A stretch of 64,000 nucleotides of DNA from contig NZ_FNKQ01000003.1 of assembly GCF_900100875.1 (NCBI RefSeq), forward strand, positions 798,426 to 862,425, read 5' to 3'. This document shows positions 9,533 through 17,389 of the stretch, one piece after another (the first letter of the stretch is position 1; the number at the start of each line of letters is the position of its first letter). The notes below the pieces were generated by a model. It saw nothing but the letters and a program-made list of their open reading frames with translations, was not told the origin of the DNA and ran no database searches. The translations under genes were made by a program, and so were the position numbers. The DNA comes from Halopelagius longus. GTDB lineage: Archaea; Halobacteriota; Halobacteria; Halobacteriales; Haloferacaceae.

Positions 9533-10198
9533 ATGGCGTTCACCGACGAACTCGAACCGGAGGCCGACGAAATCTGGACCGCCATCGTCGAACACCCGAT
9601 GGTCCGACGGTTGGGCGAGGGAACCTTAGACGAGGGTCCGTTCCGCGAGTGGGTCAGACAGGACTACTACTACCTGCGGGAGTACAGTCGGACGTTCGCC
9701 CTCGCGGCGTCCTCGGCGCGGCGTCTCGACCGGATGGGGACGTTCGCGGAACTCCTCCACTCGACGTTGAACACGGAGATGGACCTCCACCGGTCGTACG
9801 CCGCCGAGTTCGGCATCACCGAGGAGGAACTGGAGGCGACCGACCCCTCGCCGACGACGCGGGCGTACACGGACTTTCTCGTCCGGACGGCGTCGGTGGA
9901 GACGTTCGGCGAGACGGTGGCGGCCATCCTCCCGTGCATGTGGGGGTTCAACGAGACGGCGCGCAGACTCGCCGCCGACGGCGTCCCGGACCACGACCAG
10001 TACGCGGCGTGGATAGAGATGTACGAGGGCGAGGAGTTCACCGAACTCACGGAGTGGTGTCTCGACCTGATGGACGAGGTGGCGCGCGAGTCCGCGCCGA
10101 CCGACAGGGAACGGTACCGGGAGCGGTTCCTCACCTCCGCGCGGTACGAGTACCGCTTCTGGGACGCCGCGTGGCGGCGAGAGACGTGGCAGGTGTAG
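9533..10198 (+). CDS. tenA: TenA family thiaminase II (aminopyrimidine aminohydrolase)
   Basis: The 221-aa protein is full length for TenA. With the start at 9533 (MAFTDELEP) the residues fall exactly where they do in the Bacillus enzyme: Asp44, Tyr112 and the catalytic Cys135 in ILPCMWGF; Tyr164 and Glu206 in YEYRFW lie one residue away from the Bacillus positions. This makes it a Cys-type TenA, expected to hydrolyse aminomethylpyrimidine from degraded thiamine to HMP, the ThiD substrate. The longer frame start at 9479 would overlap the operator-like box and is rejected. The neighbours are divergent thiD-thiN and downstream transporter genes carrying the same box, supporting a thiamine salvage role. 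Confidence 0.95.
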   Translation: MAFTDELEPEADEIWTAIVEHPMVRRLGEGTLDEGPFREWVRQDYYYLREYSRTFALAASSARRLDRMGTFAELLHSTLNTEMDLHRSYAAEFGITEEELEATDPSPTTRAYTDFLVRTASVETFGETVAAILPCMWGFNETARRLAADGVPDHDQYAAWIEMYEGEEFTELTEWCLDLMDEVARESAPTDRERYRERFLTSARYEYRFWDAAWRRETWQV

Positions 10199-10213
10199 GA
10201 TAATATCCGGTTG

Positions 10214-10228
10214 TACTACCAAGTTTTA
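10214..10228 (+). promoter_or_regulatory. Candidate thiamine-regulon operator, copy 2 (SSS transporter)
   Basis: TACTAC-CAA-GTTTTA, again preceded by GGTTG, aligns without gaps to the box before tenA. The left eleven bases are identical in the two copies. It lies 16 bp after the tenA stop and about 69 bp before the GTG start of the transporter gene. Confidence 0.5.
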
Positions 10229-10296
10229 TCACCCTCATCTCGCGTATCGACGCACGTGAATCGACACGTTCCACGTTCGGCCGCGGAGAGAGCGGG

Positions 10297-11847
10297 GTGG
10301 TGCGCGTGGTGAGTACGACGGTGGCGCTCGGACTCACCGTCCTGACGCTCTCGGCGTTCACTGCGCTGGGATTCTGGTACTCCCGGGGGCGAGGGCGCGT
10401 CCGGAGCGTCGAGGACTTCCTCACCGCGCGAAACAGCGTCGGGTCGAGGTCGATGACGGCGACGCTCGTCGCCTCCGTCATGGGCGTCTGGATTCTGCTC
10501 AGTCCGGCGGAGGCGGGCGCGGCGTTCGGCGGCGTCACCGCCGTCGCGGGCTACGCCGTCGGCGAGGCGATTCCGATGCTCGCGTACGCCCGCCTCGGCC
10601 CGCGCATCCGCGAACTCCTGCCCGAAGGGCACTCGCTGACCGAGTACGCCCTCGTCCGGTACGGCCCCGCCGTCTACCTCCTCGTGTTCGTCGTCAGCGT
10701 CACCTACATGTTCATCTTCCTCGCCGCGGAGTTGACCGGAATCACGAGCGCCCTCCAACTCGTCGCAGAGGTGCCGCGCTGGCAGACGGCGGTGCTCGTC
10801 GGCGCGTTCGTCCTCCTCTACACGGGCTACGGCGGCCTCCGCGTGAGCATCTTCACCGACACCGTGCAGGCCGTCCTCGTGATTCCGCTCCTGTTGGGGA
10901 GCGCCGTCGCCGCCCTCGTCGCCCTCGGCGGGCCCGCGGCGGTCCAGCAGAACGTCGCCGCCGCCGACCCCTCCCTTCTGGACCCCGGCTTCCTGACGGG
11001 CCTCCAGTTCGGCTTCTGGGTCGCAATCGCCGTCCTCGGCGCGGAACTCGTCAACCAGACGTGGTGGCAGCGCATCTACGCCGCCGAAGACGCCGAGACG
11101 CTCCGGCGGGGCTTCCACCGCGCGGCCCTCGTGAACTTCGTCCTCGTCTTCGTCGCGGGCCTGTTCGGCGTCGCCGCCCGCGGGTACGTGAACGTCGTGA
11201 CCGACTCCGCGAGCGCCCAGTACAACGCCAGCGTCGCCTTCTTCGTCCTCGTCACCGAGGCGTTCTCCGAGACGTTCGCCCTCGCCGTCGTCCTCGTCGC
11301 CCTGCTGTTGGTGATGAGCACCGCCGACACCCTGTTCAACGCCCTCGCCAGCCTCGTCACGACGGACCTCCCGCGGGTACTCGACGACCCGGACGACCGG
11401 ACGCTGACGCTGTCCGCGCGTGTACTCACCGTCGTCGTCGCCGTCGCGGCCATCTACGTCAGCCTCCGCGCGCGGAGCGTCCTCGAACTGTTCCTCTTGG
11501 CTGACCTCTTCGGCGTCGCCGTCGCCGTCCCCCTCCTGTCGGGACTCTACTCCGAACGCGTCACCGGCGGGGGCGCACTCGCCGCCGGACTGTCGAGTCT
11601 CGCCGTCGGACTCGCCTTCTTCCCGAACCCGCTCGTCCGCGGCCCCTTGTCTACCGTCCCCGTCGTCGGCGAACTCCTCCCGACGCCTTCGTTCCTCCCC
11701 GCCTTCGTCGGTACCGCCGTCGTCTCGATACTCGTCACCGCCCTCTCGGTGCGGACCTCGTCCTCGCGGTTCGACCACCGCCGCCTCGCCGACGCCGTCC
11801 ACAGCCTCGACGACTCGGCCGTCGGCTACCGAGAGAGCGACGACTGA
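10297..11847 (+). CDS. Sodium:solute symporter (SSS) family transporter, candidate thiamine/HMP-related uptake
   Basis: The 516-aa protein has about 13 hydrophobic segments and the SSS signatures: an N-terminal segment followed by SVEDFLTARNSVGSRSMTA, and the Na+-site helix LLLVMSTADTLFNALAS. It should import a solute with Na+. Starts are ambiguous because four GTG codons lie at 10297-10311; no in-frame ATG is available, so the first GTG is given. It follows tenA on the same strand and its leader has the same box as tenA. An SSS transporter (ThiV) has been predicted for thiamine or its precursors by comparative genomics; this may be that type, but the substrate is inferred only from context. 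Confidence 0.87.
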   Translation: MVRVVSTTVALGLTVLTLSAFTALGFWYSRGRGRVRSVEDFLTARNSVGSRSMTATLVASVMGVWILLSPAEAGAAFGGVTAVAGYAVGEAIPMLAYARLGPRIRELLPEGHSLTEYALVRYGPAVYLLVFVVSVTYMFIFLAAELTGITSALQLVAEVPRWQTAVLVGAFVLLYTGYGGLRVSIFTDTVQAVLVIPLLLGSAVAALVALGGPAAVQQNVAAADPSLLDPGFLTGLQFGFWVAIAVLGAELVNQTWWQRIYAAEDAETLRRGFHRAALVNFVLVFVAGLFGVAARGYVNVVTDSASAQYNASVAFFVLVTEAFSETFALAVVLVALLLVMSTADTLFNALASLVTTDLPRVLDDPDDRTLTLSARVLTVVVAVAAIYVSLRARSVLELFLLADLFGVAVAVPLLSGLYSERVTGGGALAAGLSSLAVGLAFFPNPLVRGPLSTVPVVGELLPTPSFLPAFVGTAVVSILVTALSVRTSSSRFDHRRLADAVHSLDDSAVGYRESDD

Positions 11848-11849
11848 CT

Positions 11850-11862
11850 CCCCCGCCGGGGG
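11850..11862 (+). terminator. Short GC hairpin after SSS transporter gene
   Basis: CCCCC-GCC-GGGGG forms a perfect 5-bp stem starting 3 bp after the stop codon and followed by TATTCTCC. It may separate this transcript from the next transporter gene, which has its own operator-like box. Confidence 0.4.
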
Positions 11863-11875
11863 TATTCTCCGGTGT

Positions 11876-11890
11876 TACAACTTGGTAAAC
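11876..11890 (+). promoter_or_regulatory. Candidate thiamine-regulon operator, copy 3 (NRAMP-like transporter)
   Basis: TACAAC-TTG-GTAAAC matches the boxes at 9489 and 10214 at 9 of 12 arm positions of copy 1 and sits, like the first copy, with its centre about 38 bp before the start codon. It overlaps a good local inverted repeat, GTTAC/GTAAAC. Confidence 0.45.
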
Positions 11891-11920
11891 TTCTTACGTC
11901 GGTGCCGCCACCGACCGGCC

Positions 11921-13297
11921 ATGGGTCGCACGGACGAGGCCGTGACGAACGTCACAGCCGTCGATACGGAACAGTTCGGAACGTACGTCCGGGAGATGGG
12001 TCCTTCGTGGGTCGCCGGCGCGGTGGCCGCGGGCCCGGCGACGATGGCGAGCGTCGTCACCGCGGGCGCGGCGTTCGGCTACCAACTCCTGTGGATAGTC
12101 GTCCTCTCGGCGGTTCTGGGCGCACTCGCGCAGTACCTCGCGATGCGACTCGGCCTGTTCACCGAGGGCGGCATCGTCTCCGTCGTCGAACGCCACCTCG
12201 GACCCTCGTGGGCGTGGATACTCGTCGTGGACGCCGTTCTCGCGGCGAGTCTGGCGCAGTTGGTCATCATGAAGGGCTTGGCGGACGTGTCCGCGGCGGC
12301 GACCGGTATCGACGCCCGCGTCTGGGGCGTCGCGTGGGCCGTGGTCCTCGCCGCCGGACTCGCGGGTCGGGGCTACCGGTTCGTCGAGACGGCCGCGAAA
12401 CTCCTCGTCTCCGCCGTCGTCCTCGCGTTCCTCGCGTCGCTTCTGGTCGTGCCGATAGACCCCGCCGCGGCCGCCTCGGGCCTCGTCCCACGGATTCCGG
12501 CGGGCGTCGACGGCGCTCTCGTCGCCGCGGGCGTCCTCGGGGGCGCGGTTCACATCACCCTCGTCACCATGCACTCCTACACGATGCGCTCCCGCGGGTG
12601 GACGACGGCGGACTACGGGCTGGCAACGTTCGACGTGGGCCTCTCGATGCTCGGGGCGTTCGGCGCGTTCAGCGTCGCCATCTTCCTCGTCGCCGCGGGC
12701 GTCCTCCACGACCCGACTATCGCCGCGAACGAACTCACCGCCGTCGCCGCGGCGCAGACGCTCGGCCCCCTCGTCGGCCCGCACGCGAAGTGGCTCTTTC
12801 TGCTCGGCCTGTGGGGGGCGGCCGTCTCGACGCTCGGCGGTAACACCGTCGTCCCGCCGTTCCTCGTCGCGGACAAACTCGGCTGGGAGACGGACATCGA
12901 AGACGGCCGCTACCGCGCGGCGTTGGTGGCGGTGGCGCTCCTCTCCGCGGCGGGCGCGTTCGTCGGCGGGTCGTTCTTCCCCCTCCTCGTCCTCGTCCTC
13001 GCGTTCGGCCTCGTCGGGACGCCGTTCGTCCTCGTCGTCGTCCTCTACCTCCTGAACTCCGAGGCCGTCCCCGAGTCGAACTCGACGCTCGCGAACGTCG
13101 GCGGCGTCGCCCTCCTCGTCGTCGCGGTGACGACGGCGGGGTCGTTCGTCCGCGAACAAATCGCGAGCGGACTCGCGGATCCGACGACGCTGTTCGTGGT
13201 GGCGTTCTCGCTGTTCGTCGGCACGGCGACGATAGCGCTCGTCGGTCGGTACCTCCGAGAACGCTTCGCCGGTTCGGGCGCGGCAGTCGAGGCGTAG
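11921..13297 (+). CDS. NRAMP-fold transporter lacking the canonical metal-site motifs
   Basis: The 458-aa membrane protein has about 11 hydrophobic helices and aligns by eye with NRAMP transporters through AGAAFGYQLLW in helix 1 and MHSYTMRSR in helix 6. The metal ligands are missing: the helix-1 DPGN motif reads GPAT (residues 38-41) and the helix-6 MPHN motif reads HITL (211-214). It is therefore unlikely to be an ordinary Mn/Fe importer. The start at 11921 is chosen because upstream sequence in the frame is low-quality and the operator-like box lies at 11876. Position in the thi cluster suggests uptake of thiamine or a precursor; this is inference. Confidence 0.85.
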   Translation: MGRTDEAVTNVTAVDTEQFGTYVREMGPSWVAGAVAAGPATMASVVTAGAAFGYQLLWIVVLSAVLGALAQYLAMRLGLFTEGGIVSVVERHLGPSWAWILVVDAVLAASLAQLVIMKGLADVSAAATGIDARVWGVAWAVVLAAGLAGRGYRFVETAAKLLVSAVVLAFLASLLVVPIDPAAAASGLVPRIPAGVDGALVAAGVLGGAVHITLVTMHSYTMRSRGWTTADYGLATFDVGLSMLGAFGAFSVAIFLVAAGVLHDPTIAANELTAVAAAQTLGPLVGPHAKWLFLLGLWGAAVSTLGGNTVVPPFLVADKLGWETDIEDGRYRAALVAVALLSAAGAFVGGSFFPLLVLVLAFGLVGTPFVLVVVLYLLNSEAVPESNSTLANVGGVALLVVAVTTAGSFVREQIASGLADPTTLFVVAFSLFVGTATIALVGRYLRERFAGSGAAVEA

Positions 13298-13412
13298 TCG
13301 CCGGTAGCGTCCCGTACTGCCACCCGTGACTATGGTTCCCGCGGGGCACGTATGTGGTACGTTTCCACTCGGTTCGATTCGAAGGAAAACCGCCCGACCG
13401 CGGGCGAACTCT

Positions 13413-13432
13413 ACCCGAAGCGAAGGGGTTCG
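13413..13432. repeat. 20-bp dispersed repeat, copy 2
   Basis: This copy is identical to the 20 bases at 8009-8028. It sits in the 265-bp space between the end of the NRAMP-like gene and the end of the convergent small zinc-finger gene; the rest of that space shows no recognisable feature. Confidence 0.6.
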
Positions 13433-13562
13433 GAGCCGGCGTCGAACCGCGGATTCGCGGTCGCTCCTCGTCCGTCGGCACCGCCTCCGACGGAACGGCG
13501 TTCGGCCCGACGACCGGCGTTCGTCCGCGACGACCGCGATTCGGTCCGACGACGGCGCGGAC

Positions 13563-13781
13563 TCAGTCCACGATGATGTCGGCGTCGCCGTCTTTCGGAA
13601 CGGGTGCCCGTTCCGATTCGGGTTGCATCTCCTCGCGGTACCGGGCTATCCACTCGGCGAAACAGTTCGGACAGAGCCGCTGGCTGTCGATTTCCGAGCG
13701 GTCCACGCTGAGACGGACCGTCCGCGAGAGGGCGTCCTCCACGGTCGTGCCGCAGGCGTCGCATGGGTCGGCGTCGCTCAT
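13563..13781 (-). CDS. Small CxxC zinc-finger protein (72 aa)
   Basis: This short acidic protein has two CxxC knuckles, CDAC near residue 7 and CPNC near residue 37, which together can hold one zinc ion. It resembles the many small CPxCG-type zinc-finger proteins of haloarchaea, whose individual roles are mostly unknown. The ATG start gives the first knuckle right at the N-terminus. It is divergent from nothing obvious: the uracil phosphoribosyltransferase gene lies upstream on the same strand, 89 bp away. Function cannot be stated. Confidence 0.75.
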   Translation of the reverse strand: MSDADPCDACGTTVEDALSRTVRLSVDRSEIDSQRLCPNCFAEWIARYREEMQPESERAPVPKDGDADIIVD

Positions 13782-13870
13782 ACGGCCTCACGTGTGTAAC
13801 GCTCCGGTATAGTCGTTGTTCTGCGCCGCCGAGGGAGAGAGCGAGGCGGTCGAAAGAGAGGAGAGTCGGT

Positions 13871-14551
13871 CTACTGCGTCCGGAAGGCGCGGTCGCCGGC
13901 GTCGCCCAGACCGGGGATGATGTAGCCGTCGTCGTCGAGGTGGTCGTCGATGGAGACGGTCAGGAGGTCGGCCTCGGGGAACTGGTCGCCGACGCGGAGG
14001 AGTCCGTCGGGCGCGGAGACGGCCGAGAGGACGAACAGGTCCGTCGGTTCCGCCTCGGCGTTCGAGAGGACGTGGTCGAGGACGGCGCACATCGTCGAAC
14101 CCGTCGCGAGCATCGGATCCGCCACGATGACGGTGTCTTTCTCGGTTATCTCGGGCAGTTTCACGTAGTCGATGGTGATGGGGAACTCGCCCTCCTCGTC
14201 CATGCCGGCCTCCTCGTCGCGGCCGGCGCTGATGACGCCCTGCTTGGCCCGCGGGAACGCCTTCAGCAGTCCCTCCACGAACGGCGTCGCCGCCCGGAGG
14301 ACGTTGATGATAACCACGTTGTCGAGTCCTTTGACGCGTTCGCCCGTCGTCTCGGTCAACGGCGTCTGGACGGTGACGTACTCCGTCTCCATCGCGCCGT
14401 CGATTATCTCGTAGCCGCAGATGCGGCCGAGTTTCACGAGGCCTTTCCGGAAGGCGACCTGCGTCGTCTCCACGTCTCGCAGGCGCAACAGTGTGTCCTT
14501 GGCGAGAGCGTGGGTGATGAGGTACGCGTCGTCTCGGTCTTCGATGGGCAT
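13871..14551 (-). CDS. upp: Uracil phosphoribosyltransferase
   Basis: This 226-aa cytosolic enzyme makes UMP from uracil and PRPP in pyrimidine salvage. The PRPP-binding loop is [12 protein letters not shown], and the uracil-binding C-terminal region is present ([12 protein letters not shown]). The start [10 protein letters not shown] at 14551 gives the usual haloarchaeal length; the frame is open 54 bp further upstream but that extension (MRGNSSDF) is not expected. GTP activation is known for other family members and is not visible here. De novo pyrD lies far away at 61 kb. Confidence 0.96.
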   Translation of the reverse strand: MPIEDRDDAYLITHALAKDTLLRLRDVETTQVAFRKGLVKLGRICGYEIIDGAMETEYVTVQTPLTETTGERVKGLDNVVIINVLRAATPFVEGLLKAFPRAKQGVISAGRDEEAGMDEEGEFPITIDYVKLPEITEKDTVIVADPMLATGSTMCAVLDHVLSNAEAEPTDLFVLSAVSAPDGLLRVGDQFPEADLLTVSIDDHLDDDGYIIPGLGDAGDRAFRTQ

Positions 14552-14668
14552 CTTGTTCGAAACGCGGAACGCCGAGGACATAAAGTCCGACGAATTGCCG
14601 CGCACACGTCGCCTGCCGTGGGTTCACGCCACACGGTCAGTCTCCGGATCCGACTCGACCCTCCTCGG

Positions 14669-14851
14669 TCACCGCGTCACGACGTACGTCACCGCCATCA
14701 ACACGAGGGCGAACGAAGCGACGTTGACGAGGGTGAACGGGACCACGTCGATGTAACTCAGACCCCAGATGACGACCGACGCGAAGGCCGTCGAGAGGAC
14801 GAGGTTCATGGCGAACAGCACGCGCGGGTCGCCCTGCGAGGTGGGTTCCAT
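14669..14851 (-). CDS. Small two-helix membrane protein (60 aa)
   Basis: The protein starting MEPTSQGDPR has two hydrophobic segments (about residues 14-34 and 36-58) and ends VVTR. A start 24 bp further upstream is possible. I do not recognise the family. It lies upstream of upp on the same strand with a 117-bp gap and is divergent from another small membrane protein gene at 14913. Confidence 0.6.
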   Translation of the reverse strand: MEPTSQGDPRVLFAMNLVLSTAFASVVIWGLSYIDVVPFTLVNVASFALVLMAVTYVVTR

Positions 14852-14912
14852 ACCTCCCCGTCCGACCTCCGTCACTTAGGTTCTTTGCGATACACTCCCA
14901 AGCGAACCCCGA

Positions 14913-15227
14913 ATGCGACTCCGAAACCGCCGCGGAGAGGCCGTAGACCCCGTTCCGTTCCTCGTCGTCTCGGGGTTGGGGCTGATGCTCTGCGTCTCGT
15001 TCGGCCCCCTCTACGTCGCGGCACTCGGCCTCTCGTGGACCGTCGCCGTCTGCGCCTCGGCCGCGGCGTCCGTCGGCGTGACCGCGGGCGCGTACTACCG
15101 TCTGGTCTGGACCGGGACGCCCCTCCGAACCGCGGAGATTCCGCCCGAATTCCGACTCCGGCGCATGCTGTACGCCGGGGTCGCCCTCGGACTCCTCTTC
15201 TGTCTCCTCTCGCTGCCTCTTTTGTGA
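14913..15227 (+). CDS. Small membrane protein, unknown (104 aa)
   Basis: This 104-aa protein has a basic N-terminus (MRLRNRRGEA), two adjacent hydrophobic segments at about residues 15-60, a short soluble loop and a third segment at the C-terminus (LYAGVALGLLFCLLSLPLL). No catalytic motif is visible and I do not recognise the family. It is separated by 20 bp from the following SRPBCC-like gene, so the two are probably cotranscribed. Confidence 0.65.
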   Translation: MRLRNRRGEAVDPVPFLVVSGLGLMLCVSFGPLYVAALGLSWTVAVCASAAASVGVTAGAYYRLVWTGTPLRTAEIPPEFRLRRMLYAGVALGLLFCLLSLPLL

Positions 15228-15247
15228 CCCGACGCGAAACGCCGGGC

Positions 15248-15655
15248 ATGCGCGACGTGACGGTCTCTCGGTTCGTCCCTCGGTCGCCGCCCACCGTCGC
15301 CCGGATGCTGACGCCCGAGGCGATGGTCGAGTACGAGGGGAGTTTCGAGGTGCGGAACGCGCGGGAGAGAGACGGCGACACCCTCGTTACCGTCGGGGGC
15401 GGCGGCGTCGAGTTCGTCCTGCGGTTCGAGGAGACAGACGATGGCCTGCGGTACGAACAGGCGGGCGAGGCCGGGCCGTTCGACGCGATGGAGACCGTCG
15501 TCGCCGTCGAACCGGCGGAGGGCGGGTCGACCGTCACCGCCCGGTCGTCGGTGAGTCTCGGCCTCCCCGCGCCCGCCCTGACGGACCGGGTCGCCGCGTG
15601 GAAGCGACGCGGCGAACTCGAACGCGCCCTCGACGCACTCGCCGCGGACTGTTGA
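15248..15655 (+). CDS. SRPBCC/polyketide-cyclase-like protein
   Basis: The 135-aa protein has the START/SRPBCC pattern: an N-terminal strand (MRDVTVSRFVPRSPPTVARM), alternating beta strands (VEYEGSFEVRN, TLVTVGGGGVEFVLRFEE) and a long C-terminal helix (DRVAAWKRRGELERALDALA). Such helix-grip proteins bind small hydrophobic ligands; no ligand is predictable. Its TGA is immediately adjacent, with no gap, to the stop of the convergent COG0523 gene. Confidence 0.7.
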   Translation: MRDVTVSRFVPRSPPTVARMLTPEAMVEYEGSFEVRNARERDGDTLVTVGGGGVEFVLRFEETDDGLRYEQAGEAGPFDAMETVVAVEPAEGGSTVTARSSVSLGLPAPALTDRVAAWKRRGELERALDALAADC

Positions 15656-16993
15656 CTACTCCTCCGGCGTCGGTTCCGAGAGCGCCGTCCTCTCGCCCGG
15701 TTCGTCCGGGAACGGGTTCTCGGACTCGAAGTCGCCCCAGTCTGCGTCCATCTCTCCGTCGGTGAGGAGGCAGTCGTCTAGCGCCGCGACCAGTTCCTCC
15801 TCGTCCATTTCGCGGCCGATGAACACGAGTCCGGTGCGCCTGTCGCCCCACTCGTCGTCCCACTCGAACCCGAGGTCCGAGCGGTTGCGCCGGTAGGCGT
15901 CCTGTTCGAAGTCGGGGAGGCTGGCTATCCAGCGACCGCTCCCCTCCACGTAGGCCGAGGGGCCGGCCTGACCGTACGTCAGTTGCGTCTCCTCCCGCCC
16001 GGCGACCCACATCGCCCCCTTCGACCGAATCACGCTCTCGGGGAGGTCAGAGAGGAGGGCGGCGATACGTCCGGGGTGGAACGGCCGCCTGCGCCGGTAG
16101 GTGAACGAATCGACGCCGTAGGCGGCCTGCGGGTGACTGTGGCCGGCGCGGTCACCGTGGCCGTGTTCGTGGCCGTCGTGTTCGTGGCCGTCGTGTCCGT
16201 GTTCCGCTTCGTGGCCGCCTTCCGCGCCTTCTGCGCTCTCTGTGTCCCCTCTCTCCGCCGCGTTCAACATCTGCCGCCACCCCGCCGCCTCCGCGGCGGA
16301 CTGCGGGTCGAATCGCTGGACGCCGAGGAGTCCTTCGACGTCAACCTCGGCGTACGTCGCCGGGATGATATCCGCGCCCGGGCGGAGGGTTCTGACGACG
16401 CCCGCGACGCGTTCGCGTTCCTCCTCGGTCACCAAGTCGCACTTGTTGAGGACCACCGCGTCGGCGAACTCCACCTGTTCGACGAGGAGGTCCGAGATGG
16501 GGCGCGTCCCCTCCTCGCCGCCTTCCGCGACGGTTTTCGAGGGCGTGCCGTCGGAGTCGAACGTGTCCGCGAACAGGCGGGCGTCTACGACGGCGACGAC
16601 GGACTCGACGCGGTACCGCGCCGCGGCGGGCGACCCGCCCGTGAAGAGGCGGGCGACGGGCGCGGGGTCGCTGATTCCGGACGGTTCGACGACGAGGTGG
16701 TCGAAGTCGCGTTCCCGCGCGAGGCGGACGACGGCCGTCTCCAAGTCGTCGCGGAGTTCGCAGCAGATGCACCCGTTCGACAGTTCCGCGACGGTGCCGT
16801 CGGCGACGGACAGTTCCGACCGTTCGCTGACGAGTTCCGCGTCCACGTTCAACTCGCCCATGTCGTTGACGAGGACGGCGATAGAGCGGTCGCCGGCGTT
16901 CCGCAACAGGTGGTTCAGAAGCGTCGTCTTGCCCGCGCCGAGGCTTCCGCTCAACACCGTCACCGGCGTCTCGTCCGTCGAACGCAGACCCAT
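15656..16993 (-). CDS. COG0523 (CobW/ZNG1-type) GTP-binding metallochaperone
   Basis: The 445-aa GTPase has a Walker A GSLGAGKTT (residues 16-24), the family metal motif CICC (75-78) in GCICCELRDDLE, a switch-like SGISDPAPV and an NKCD guanine-specificity motif. A histidine-rich loop (EHGHDGHEHDGHEHGHG, about residues 280-300) precedes the CobW C-terminal domain. Family members deliver Zn2+ or Co2+ to client enzymes. The start MGLRSTDETP gives the P-loop its usual place; the 105-bp upstream extension is rejected. No obvious zinc-regulated neighbour or operator was seen. Confidence 0.9.
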   Translation of the reverse strand: MGLRSTDETPVTVLSGSLGAGKTTLLNHLLRNAGDRSIAVLVNDMGELNVDAELVSERSELSVADGTVAELSNGCICCELRDDLETAVVRLARERDFDHLVVEPSGISDPAPVARLFTGGSPAAARYRVESVVAVVDARLFADTFDSDGTPSKTVAEGGEEGTRPISDLLVEQVEFADAVVLNKCDLVTEEERERVAGVVRTLRPGADIIPATYAEVDVEGLLGVQRFDPQSAAEAAGWRQMLNAAERGDTESAEGAEGGHEAEHGHDGHEHDGHEHGHGDRAGHSHPQAAYGVDSFTYRRRRPFHPGRIAALLSDLPESVIRSKGAMWVAGREETQLTYGQAGPSAYVEGSGRWIASLPDFEQDAYRRNRSDLGFEWDDEWGDRRTGLVFIGREMDEEELVAALDDCLLTDGEMDADWGDFESENPFPDEPGERTALSEPTPEE

Positions 16994-17091
16994 GCCCGCA
17001 GATGGCGCGTCACGGTATATCAACGCACGGAATCCGGCGGGACGTTCGTGAGCGACACGCTTTTGAGCGACGGAAGGTGAGACGTGAACGA

Positions 17092-17388
17092 ATGACACTC
17101 GCGGAGCGAATCGACCGGTACCGGAAGGTCATCGCGGAGTGGCTCCGCGGACTGTACCACGGGATGATTTCGCACCCGGCGTACGAGAAGATAGAGAAGG
17201 AGGCCGAAGACGTCGAAGACACCTTCATGCTGGCGTGTTTCCCCGAGGCGTTCGGCATCCCGAGTCCGGTGTCGTACTACACCGCGGAGCTTCTCCCCTA
17301 CCTCGAAGACGAGTTCGAGGCGTGGGAACGGCGGATGTGGAACCGCGGGTCGCTCCTCGAACGAAAGGGCCAGCAGTACCACTTCTAA
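17092..17388 (+). CDS. Small conserved protein cotranscribed with Get3/ArsA-type ATPase (98 aa)
   Basis: This 98-aa soluble protein (MTLAERIDRYRKVIAEW) contains aromatic-rich segments FPEAFGIPSPVSYY and FEAWERRMWNRGSLLERKG and no known catalytic motif. A hydrophobic patch around the middle could be a docking surface. Its stop codon is one base before the ATG of the Get3/ArsA-like ATPase, a very tight arrangement implying a shared transcript and probably a shared job. I recognise it only as a haloarchaeal conserved protein; the function is unknown. Confidence 0.8.
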   Translation: MTLAERIDRYRKVIAEWLRGLYHGMISHPAYEKIEKEAEDVEDTFMLACFPEAFGIPSPVSYYTAELLPYLEDEFEAWERRMWNRGSLLERKGQQYHF

Positions 17389-17389
17389 G

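Noticed and set aside
13298..13562. A structured RNA or riboswitch near the thiamine genes.
   Set aside because: No TPP aptamer core (CUGAGA and ACCUGA) was found in the leaders of tenA, thiD-thiN or the transporters; an operator explains the shared motif better.
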